DNA of 16,045 bases, taken from DATJMJ01 sp035503975. GTDB lineage: Bacteria > Actinomycetota > Acidimicrobiia > Acidimicrobiales > Palsa-688. This document shows, piece after piece, positions 1-6,800 of the stretch (the stretch's first letter is position 1; each line of letters opens with the position of its first letter). The DNA lies in the NCBI GenBank assembly GCA_035503975.1, contig DATJST010000125.1, forward strand, positions 1 to 16,045, read 5' to 3'. The position numbers and the translations under genes were made by a program. The notes beneath the pieces are model-generated. The model ran no database searches and was not told the DNA's origin. It saw only the letters and a list, made by a program, of their open reading frames with translations.

Positions 1-69
1 AGCCTGCTCGCTCGGGACCCCGACGGGAACCTGATCGAGTTCGTGGAGAACCAGGGCGAGGTGCAGTGA
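1..69 (+). CDS. C-terminal end of a VOC (glyoxalase/bleomycin resistance) family protein, partial
   Basis: Only the last 22 codons are in the window, reading to a TGA at 67-69. The tail contains RDPDGNLIEFVE. This is the typical last beta-strand of VOC-superfamily proteins, where the Glu in the IEFVE segment is usually a metal ligand. The family includes glyoxalase I, extradiol dioxygenases and antibiotic-binding proteins, and the fragment is too short to choose among them. The stop codon overlaps a GTG start (GTGA) of a small downstream reading frame, so the gene may be co-transcribed with the YceI gene. Confidence 0.7.
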   Translation, partial: SLLARDPDGNLIEFVENQGEVQ

Positions 70-203
70 GCATCGCAGAGTTGGCCGCTGTGGTCGCGCT
101 CGCCATCGCCTTGACCGCCCCTACCAGTCGCGCCGGCCCGCTTGCTGTGGGAATTCCTTCCATCAACCATCGAACGATCAAGCGAAAGACGAGGTACCAA
201 TGA
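66..203 (+). CDS. Possible 45-aa small ORF bridging the VOC and yceI genes
   Basis: A GTG start at 66 overlaps the stop of the upstream VOC gene (GTGA). The TGA stop at 201-203 overlaps the ATG of the YceI gene (ATGA). The predicted peptide starts with a hydrophobic stretch (residues about 4-18, rich in Ala, Val, Leu and Ile) and ends in a basic tail (HRTIKRKTRYQ). Such stop-start overlaps at both ends are typical of translationally coupled genes, so it may be a small membrane peptide or only a coupling leader. I recognise no family and see no clear ribosome binding site. It may equally be a chance frame. Confidence 0.25.
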   Translation: MSIAELAAVVALAIALTAPTSRAGPLAVGIPSINHRTIKRKTRYQ

Positions 204-781
204 CTGCCAGCACTGCTATCCAGGTTCCCGGTTTCGTCGCCGGGACGTGGGAGATCGACCCAGCTCACTCCGAGGTCTCCTTCGTCGTGCGCCACCTGGT
301 CGTGAGCAAGGTGCGAGGCCGTTTTGACCGGTTCAGCGGGACGATCATCACCGACGAGGACCTGGATCGCTCGTCGGTGACCGTGACGATCGACGCGTCC
401 TCGATCAACACGAACGAGCCCAATCGCGACAACCATGTCCGCTCGGCGGACTTCCTCGACGTCGAGAACTTCCCGAACATCATCTTCCGCTCGACGGCCG
501 TGCGGAGCGAGAGCGGCCGGTTCTTCGTCGATGGAGAGCTCACCATCCGCGGAGTGACCCGTCCGGTGACGCTTGCCGTGGAAATGAACGGATTCACGCC
601 CGACCTCCGCGGCGGCACCCGGGTGGGCTTCAGTGCGAGCACCGGGATCAATCGGGACGACTTTGGCGTCAGCTACAACGGCCCTATCCCCGGCACGGAC
701 AACGCTATGGTGCTGAGCGACAAGCTCGCACTCACCCTCGAGGTTGAAGCGGTGTTACAGAGTGGCGAACCCGCTGCATGA
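200..781 (+). CDS. YceI family protein
   Basis: This 193-aa protein belongs to the YceI-like family, a lipocalin-like beta-barrel that binds long polyisoprenoid or other amphiphilic ligands. The start of the fold is visible as TWEIDPAHSEVSFVVRHL (about residues 16-33), followed by a VRGRF segment. The central NRDNHVRSADFLDVENFP block (about 75-92) and the GELTIRGVTRPVTL strand pair (about 112-125) are family hallmarks. No signal peptide is visible, so it is probably cytoplasmic like many actinobacterial members, unlike E. coli YceI, which is periplasmic. The start is ATG at 200 with a GAGG ribosome binding site at 191-194. The exact ligand cannot be told from sequence; roles in stress or isoprenoid handling are inference. 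Confidence 0.92.
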   Translation: MTASTAIQVPGFVAGTWEIDPAHSEVSFVVRHLVVSKVRGRFDRFSGTIITDEDLDRSSVTVTIDASSINTNEPNRDNHVRSADFLDVENFPNIIFRSTAVRSESGRFFVDGELTIRGVTRPVTLAVEMNGFTPDLRGGTRVGFSASTGINRDDFGVSYNGPIPGTDNAMVLSDKLALTLEVEAVLQSGEPAA

Positions 782-1102
782 GGATGGCGCACCGGTTCAC
801 GAGCGAGTGTTCGCAGGATTGCGTGTCTCCCGGATGTTCAGTCTCTCTACGTAGAGGAACCGGACGACCCGCCGCTTACAGTGCCGCCGAGGACCTACAC
901 GAGCTCGAGGCCGGCACGAGGTGCTGCCATCCCGTCACCCCGGTCACTATGCCGGGCTTCCATCGCCGAAGCACCGTGGAGCTGTACAGAATGTTCCGCC
1001 GCACGACTTGTGGAACGAATCTCGACAAGCGCGGAGTCGGCATTAAGGGCGGGCTGGTCTTAGGTGTTGACCTATAGGGGCCGAACAGAATGTCCGCCGT
1101 CG
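782..1102. other. Intergenic region with a palindrome and a short direct repeat, no recognised gene
   Basis: No convincing coding frame is visible. A perfect 12-bp palindrome, CTCTACGTAGAG, lies at 845-856. It sits between a 7-bp inverted pair, CCGGTTC (792-798) and GAACCGG (857-863). A near-identical direct repeat, ACAGAATGTTCCGCCG, occurs at 986-1001. It recurs with one base missing at 1085-1099, right at the end of the relaxase remnant. The structure just after yceI could be a terminator or an operator; no T-tract is visible. Confidence 0.4.
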
Positions 1103-1920
1103 TCACAGAGATGGCCGCGGGTCGGGCTCCCCCGAGGTCGTACGGGAACGCTCGACAGCTGCGGCCAACTGCTGCACCGTGACCTCGGCCTTGGCGACCT
1201 CGTGATCGAGGCGGGCCAGCTCCGGGCCGACTAGTGCGTCCCAGTGGCGCTGAGCCTCGCTGGCCGCCTGAGCCAGTCCTGGCAGGGCGCGGCGGGCGCT
1301 GTGGCGTTCCCTCCAGGTCTGACCGTGTTCGGCGGCGTACTTGGCGGACTGTAGGTCCGCCCGGGCGGCGTCGGCCTCGAGGCGTGCTTGGCCGGCTGCG
1401 AGGGCGACGAGGCGGGCCCTGTCGCCGGTCGGCAGGGCAGCCATGCTTGCTTGGTCGAGCGTGCCTGGGTCAGGCAGGCCGGCCCTGGGGCGATAGACAC
1501 CGGGCGCCGCTCGGCCGACCAGTCCCGCACCAGGTCCTCCCGAGCTTGGCCGAGGTCGTCGGCCACCGCCCAGACATGAGTGCCCTCACGCGCCCGGCTC
1601 ATGGCCACGTAGGCCAGTTCCCGGCCGCCGCCGTCAGCGAACAGGTGCGTTCTCTTGAGGTGGGCCCGGGCCGTCGTAGCACCTTGGGAGCGGTGGACCG
1701 TGGTCGCATAAGCGAGCCCGAGCCTGTCGGGCGTCGCCTGGTCTGCGCTCACGTTGACCAACTGGCCCCCGGCCGTGCGCAGGACCAGTGTGGCGCGCTC
1801 GGCGTCGACGGCTTCCACGGTGGCTCGTTGCGAGGTGACGAGGGCACCGCACCGCGTGGCGGGCACGCGGGCGGTGTAGCCGAGGGCGGTCAGACCCCCG
1901 GGGGTTGGCCTGGCCGACGC
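1103..1920 (-). pseudogene. Remnant of a MobF/TraA-type conjugative relaxase-helicase (C-terminal part, frameshifted)
   Basis: Two overlapping minus-strand frames together give the C-terminal part of an actinobacterial relaxase/helicase. The upstream frame (stop at 1231) carries the UvrD/RecD-like helicase end: a beta-strand region TVEAVDAERATLVLR, then LAYATTVHRSQGATT (helicase motif V) and ELAYVAMSRAREGTHVW (motif VI with its arginines), then a DWSAERRP segment. The second frame (1103-1444 and somewhat upstream) continues with the Ala/Arg-rich coiled-coil tail seen in these proteins. The shift between frames lies at about 1470-1495. The N-terminal relaxase and the helicase Walker motifs are absent. 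The full protein would exceed 1000 aa, so this is a dead fragment of an integrated conjugative or mobilisable element. Confidence 0.8.
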
Positions 1921-1964
1921 GCGCGCCGTCCGCTCCCTTTGTTCGTGTTCCTCATCGGTCCTGT

Positions 1965-1980
1965 TACCATTGTCAACGTG
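1965..1980 (+). promoter_or_regulatory. Putative -10 element for a leaderless transcript of the small toxin-like gene
   Basis: TACCAT (1965-1970) fits the actinobacterial TANNNT -10 pattern and ends 7 nt before the GTG start at 1978. This is the spacing expected when transcription begins at the start codon. No Shine-Dalgarno sequence precedes the GTG. A weak TTGTTC at 1939-1944 is too far (20 nt) for a good -35. The imperfect dyad GTTACCATTGTCAAC (1963-1977) overlaps the -10 and could be an operator for autoregulation by the HTH partner. This is inference. Confidence 0.4.
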
Positions 1981-2199
1981 GCTCGGGAGCGCCACCAGCG
2001 CAAGCAGCTCGAGGCGGCGCTCCGGTTCGCCGAAGAGGAGGGTTGTCGGGTTGAGGTGCTCCACTCTGGCCACACTTGGGGCGTAGTGGTGGCGCCCAAT
2101 GGCCAGCGGTTGCGAGTGTGGAGCACTCCAAAGGACGCCGACGTGGCCGCCAAGATGACCCGCGGCTTCGTGCTGAGAAACCAGGAGGCACCGTCATGA
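1978..2199 (+). CDS. Small HicA-like protein, possible toxin of a two-gene TA-type module
   Basis: The predicted protein is 73 aa from a GTG start. It opens with a basic helix (ERHQRKQLEAALRFAEEEG) and then carries SGHTWGVVV (His32, Trp34) and VWSTPK (Trp48-Ser-Thr-Pro51). The helix, strand, Gly-His, strand order resembles HicA-type mini dsRNA-binding folds, where a Gly-Ser-His or Gly-His motif holds the catalytic His. The WSTP motif is not classical HicA. The stop overlaps the next start (ATGA at 2196-2199), so the two genes are coupled, in the toxin-first order of hicAB. I chose GTG 1978 because the longer plus-strand frame upstream lies on the complement of the relaxase remnant. The toxin role is inferred; a small regulatory RNA-binding protein is possible. 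Confidence 0.6.
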   Translation: MARERHQRKQLEAALRFAEEEGCRVEVLHSGHTWGVVVAPNGQRLRVWSTPKDADVAAKMTRGFVLRNQEAPS

Positions 2200-2714
2200 A
2201 GAGCTTCGTGTTCCGGGTCCGTTTACGTGGTCGCCTCTCGGATGCCGATGCCGACCGCCTTTACGAAGGGCTCGGTGAAGAGGTGGCCGTCGAGGAAGGA
2301 CCGAAGGGCGCCTTCGTGGGCTTCGACCGGCACGCCGACTCTTTCGTGGAGGCCGTCCTCGACGCGGTCAACGAGGTCGTAGTGCTCGGCTTCGAGCCGT
2401 TAGCCGTCGAGGACGAGCTCGTCTCAATGGCGGACATAGCTGAGCGGTGTGGTCGTACCCGTCAGTCGGTGTCGATGTTGGTCAGCGGCCGACGCGGCCC
2501 GGGAGGCTTCCCACGGCCTGTCGCCGGCAATGTGCGCAGTCCGCTGTGGCACTGGGCTGATGTCGCCGCGTGGTTCGAGGGCCAAGGCGGTGGCGAGGAG
2601 TTTGAGGACCGGCTCCGGACCATCGCCTCGATTAACGGCGAACTGGCGAACCGGGCCCTCGCTCGGGACCGTCCCCAGGAGCTGGAGCGCATCCGCCGGC
2701 GACTAGCCGGTTGA
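2196..2714 (+). CDS. Helix-turn-helix protein, putative antitoxin/autoregulator partner
   Basis: The protein is 172 aa, with its ATG inside the ATGA overlap with the small upstream gene and an AGGAGG ribosome binding site at 2183-2188. Residues 1-70 form an alpha/beta N-terminal domain (MKSFVFRVRLRGRLSDADAD onward, with a GAFVGFDR strand). Residues about 76-127 form a MerR/AlpA-like winged helix-turn-helix: SMADIAERCGRTRQSVSML, a wing with GFPRPVAG, then LWHWADVAAWF. The last 45 residues are helical and charged. In HicAB-like modules the antitoxin both binds the toxin through its N-terminal domain and represses the operon through its DNA-binding domain, and this layout fits that plan. The 3' end overlaps the convergent HAD gene by 12 bp. 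Which partner is toxic is not shown by sequence. Confidence 0.75.
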   Translation: MKSFVFRVRLRGRLSDADADRLYEGLGEEVAVEEGPKGAFVGFDRHADSFVEAVLDAVNEVVVLGFEPLAVEDELVSMADIAERCGRTRQSVSMLVSGRRGPGGFPRPVAGNVRSPLWHWADVAAWFEGQGGGEEFEDRLRTIASINGELANRALARDRPQELERIRRRLAG

Positions 2715-3488
2715 GCTCGAGGACCGCTTCTCACCCAAGATGATCTTGACCGCTTCGAGTGCGGTCCCTGCTCTCAGCCCACAGTGCTGCTGCCAGTCGG
2801 GGAAGCGGGCGGCTCCATAGCTGGACTCCAGTCTCTGCAGGTAATGGGGGTCGAAGTCAGGGGACCGGGTCAGCACCCCGGGTATCCCGACCTGCGCGGC
2901 GCCGGCTATGTCAGCGATCGGGTTGTCGCCCACCATCCAGGCGACTTCCGGTGCTCCAGCAGTCTCTAGAGCGATCCGAAAGGCGCCTGGGTGGGGTTTC
3001 TCGTGGCCGTGCGCTGCGGAGGTCACGACTGCATGTACGTGCTCGTCAAGCCCGAGGTGCCTTATCAGCTCGGGAAGCTCGGGCACGTGGTTGCTGAGGA
3101 CTACGTTCCGCCAGCCTCCCATGGCTGACAGGCGAAGGGCGTCCACGCTGTCGGGGTAGACGTGCCAACGTGCCGGGTTGAGGAAACACTCGCGGAACTG
3201 TGCGGCTGCGGCACGGGCCGATCCGGGAGGGACGCCGACGCCCACCATGGCATCGGCGATCAAGGCAATGATCGGCTCCCACCAAGCATCTGGGCCCCGA
3301 ACGGCGTCGTGCACGGTGCCCCAGTCATGCCAGGGGAACTTGCTCTCCAGGAAGCCGGCGACCTCCGCTCTCGTGACGCCGTGGCCCGGCTGGCACTCGT
3401 CGAGAACCTCAACAACACAACTGCTCCACAGCCCCGGCCTCGTCGCCAGGGTGCCGTCAAAGTCCCACAGGACCACCCGCTCAACCAC
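2703..3488 (-). CDS. HAD superfamily hydrolase (phosphatase-like)
   Basis: This 261-aa protein has all four HAD motifs: WDFDGT (nucleophile Asp9, acid/base Asp11), VLSNH (Ser132), HEKPHP (Lys164) and GDNPIADIAGA (Asp188, Asp193). An alpha-helical C1-type cap (about residues 20-105), rich in Trp and Pro, lies between motifs I and II, as in phosphoglycolate phosphatase-like and haloacid dehalogenase-like enzymes. The substrate is probably a small phosphorylated metabolite and cannot be named. The start is GTG at 3488, 8 codons before the nucleophile. Its stop lies inside the end of the convergent HTH gene (12-bp overlap), so each transcript runs into the other. Confidence 0.9.
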   Translation of the reverse strand: MVERVVLWDFDGTLATRPGLWSSCVVEVLDECQPGHGVTRAEVAGFLESKFPWHDWGTVHDAVRGPDAWWEPIIALIADAMVGVGVPPGSARAAAAQFRECFLNPARWHVYPDSVDALRLSAMGGWRNVVLSNHVPELPELIRHLGLDEHVHAVVTSAAHGHEKPHPGAFRIALETAGAPEVAWMVGDNPIADIAGAAQVGIPGVLTRSPDFDPHYLQRLESSYGAARFPDWQQHCGLRAGTALEAVKIILGEKRSSSSTG

Positions 3489-3804
3489 AGCGACAGTCTG
3501 CCCAATGGCGCACGCGTGACATGTCAGGAAAGCTCGTCAGCCGCGACGAGGAGACCGCCACGAAGTGCGAGCCCGCGCTGCCCTGCAAACTGCCCGGCAG
3601 CCCTTGAAAAGTGGGCTCCGTCAGGGCGACTTGGCAGTACAGAACTGGAAATCTTTGCAGCGTTTCGTCGGCCTCATGATTTGCACCGTCGCGCCGCCTC
3701 GGTGGCGCCAACGACGGTGGGGTTCATGTCAGAGGTCCGAGCCCGGAGCAACCTCTGCGAACGCGACAGATAGATCGGACGAAGCGGTCCAGCCAAGTCG
3801 CCGG
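3489..3804. other. Intergenic region, nothing recognised
   Basis: This is the stretch upstream of the HAD gene and downstream of the large surface protein gene, both on the minus strand. Short frames on both strands show no family resemblance. I see no convincing terminator hairpin with a T-tract and no promoter I can defend. Confidence 0.4.
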
Positions 3805-6800
3805 CTACGAGCTTGGCACCTTAGCTTTAGCAGGCGGGACGAAGTACCTGAACTTGTCCGCAGGGGTCGGCACAGTCGATCCCACGGCAGTCGTCACGCT
3901 GACGACGACGGTGCCTGCGGGCCCGGGAGGCAGAGTTGCCTCGATGGCGTCGTCCGACTTGACGGTGAAGTCCGTGATGATCTTGTTCCCCGCTCTGACG
4001 AGCTCGGTCCCCGAAAAACCCGAGCCGTGGATGGTGACCAGCGTGCTGCTGGTGTCGCGCCCCGAGGCCGGGCTGAGACCGGTGATGACCGGGATGGGGT
4101 GGTAGGTGAGCTGATCGGCCGTAGACAACGGCGTGCGGCCCGAGGCGGTGGCCACCACGACGGCGACGGTCCCCCGTCCGGCGGGGACGGTGACATCGAG
4201 GAGCTCGGGCGACACGAAGGTGACCGTACGCGCCGGTGCCTGGCCAAAACTGACCCGGGCCGAGGGCGTGAAGCCTCGGCCGATGACCTCGACCTGGGTG
4301 CCTCCCGCCGTGGGTGCTTGGTCGTCAGAGAGCGAGGTCACCCTCGGTGGGGCCGGAGGAGCCTCGTGGACGCACTGGAGCACGAGGTACAAGCCGACCT
4401 GCGGCGGCGGGACGGGAAGCACTGGGGTAGACACGCTGCGCTGGTTAGGGTCTCCAGGAGCATGGCAGCCCGGGGCCGACGCCACCACTTTGTAGTAGTC
4501 GCTGATGACGTCCCAATGGAACTGGCCGTTGCGGGCGGTTACCTCAGGGTTGCGATGCGGTTCGATCCCAGGGCTGGCCGGGCGGACGACGCTGAAGGGG
4601 CCTTGGGCCGTAGGGGACTGCACCAACACGGCGGTGGCACCCCGGACAGGGTTGCCGTTCGTGTCTGTCACCGTGCCGCTCGGGTCGATAAGGACGGCGA
4701 AACCAACCAGGACTCCGGCGGCGATGAGAATCGACAAAGGGATGGCGAGGCTGGCCCCGGCCGCAAATGCCGCGATCCCAAGCGTTACCCCCCCGCCCAC
4801 GAGCGCTGCGCCCCAGACCTTAAAAGCGAAGCTCCAGGGGAATGGACGAACATAATCGGGTTCCTCCTCTTCAATCACCGGGTACTGGGGCGTCGGGAAG
4901 CCCATAGACACGGCGTTGCAGTCGTGCTTGTCATCATCGCAGGTGGCACTACTACGGACCTGGCCCGTTCGCTGGCCGCCGCGGCGCATTACAGCCACAC
5001 GGGGAGTAACACCGGCCGCGTACCCCGGCGGCATCGATACTGACGCTATCGCGGGGGCCCCGTCAGACCTGGGTGCACCGCCGTAGTCGAAGTAGAGGGA
5101 GGATGGCGGCCCCCCGGTAAAGAGCTGCCCGATTTCTCGGATGGTGATGGGAACGTCCCCCGACCCCGGCGGGCTGACGGCTTCGATCTCGTGATCGGAG
5201 ACCACCCTCAGGCTGGTGGCCAGGCGGTCCCCGAACCACAGGGTGTCAACGTGGCCTAAGCCGCTGCCTTTGATGACGACGTTTGTCGTTCCCGCCGTCG
5301 GCCCGCCAGAGGGAGCAACCGAGGCCAGAGATATGTAGGTGTAGGCGCTGAGGGGGCCGCCTTTGGTGGAGCCCCGTGGCGTCCTTACGGCGACGCTCAC
5401 CGTGCCCGACCCGGGAGGCGCGACTGCCTCGATAACCGAACTGGACAGGACCCTGAAGCTCTTCGCCGGCGTAGTACCGAAGTCGACGGCGGTGGCGCCG
5501 GCGAAGCGGGCCCCATGGATTGTCACCACGTTGCCGCCCGCGGCGAGACCAGCCTCGGGGGTGACCCCCTCAAAGCAGTAGATGTGGTAGCTGAAGCTGG
5601 TGTCGCCGAGTACCGGGTAAAGCGGCGGGATGGTGGCAGTGTAATGGCCCGACCCGGGCGGTGACTCGAGTAGGGGGACAATGCGGGCTGCCGGCGTCTC
5701 GACGTAATAATCCAAGGCCTTACCTCTGGTGACGACCGCATTACCTCTGATAAGAAGCACGCCGATCCCGTGGCGGCATCCCTGCACAGTCATCGGGGCC
5801 GGGTCGCTCCAGTGCAACAGCGGCACGCCGCCGTCTTGACCGGCGATGCTGACCTTGCCCGGCAGCAGGGCCAACACCGGCATTGAAATGTTCACGTGGT
5901 AGGCCCTGGGACCGCTTACGAGCACCGAGTAAGTACCCTTCGATTGGCCCAGCGTCCCCGAGGGGGGAAAGGCGGCCAGAGAGTACCGGCCCAAGGGGAC
6001 GGCGTCGGTGTAGCTGCCGGTCGGGGTAGTTGTGGTGGTGAAGCACACGGCGCGGGTCGAGGGGCAAATCTCCACCTCTGCCCCGTTTACCGCATGGTCG
6101 GAGGTATCGATAACTTGGCCGCTGATCACCCCGGCAACGGCGACCCGGTACAGGGCGGCGCCCGAGCGGTCCGAAGAGGTGGACAAGCTGAGTATCCGAA
6201 GCCCGGGCTTGAGCGGGTTGGCCAGACCGGTCAGGACCATCACGACGCGATCGCGGGCGCCGATGGCGACCGGGGTCGCCAGCTGGATGTCCCCGCCGTT
6301 GTCGTTCACGCTCCCCGAGCACATCTCTTCGGAGCCGGACATGCCCGTATTCAGGTCGGTGACCTCGGCACTGAACTGAAAAGAGCACCGGTTTGCCCTC
6401 AAGAAGGTCCCCGGCGGTGCGCTCAGGGTGATCGTGCCAGAGTTGCCAACCAGCGCCCCGGACGTAGAGGTCGTGAAGTGGATGGTGTACGCGATGCCAG
6501 TAGCGCCTGCGGCGGGATCGGCCGGCGTAGCCAAGACAGACGCCAGACGGCCCGATGGGCCGATGCGGTAAAGCACTGAAGCGGATCTGTCCGAAGTGGT
6601 CGACAAAATTAGGGCCCAGCGCCCCGGGCTGGCCGGGTTGGCAAGGCCTGTGATCATCACCTGGGCGAGGTCGTTGGCGCCGATGGCGACCGGGGTCACC
6701 AGCTCGAAGTGCCCACCGTCATCGCTGACCGTCGCCGAGCACAGGTCAAGCGATCCGGAGACCTTGGTGGTGAGGTCGGTGAAGGTGGCGTCGCCCGGGG

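Noticed and set aside
1234..1977. Plus-strand extension upstream of the small HicA-like gene (to give 321 aa)
   Set aside because: This part is the complement of the relaxase remnant and has no protein-like pattern; the family-like part begins at GTG 1978.
3565..5043. Long plus-strand frame (492 aa) opposite the surface protein
   Set aside because: It is Arg/Gly/Asp-rich low-complexity sequence with no domain, and lies on the complement of clear TIG domains; typical antisense frame in GC-rich DNA.
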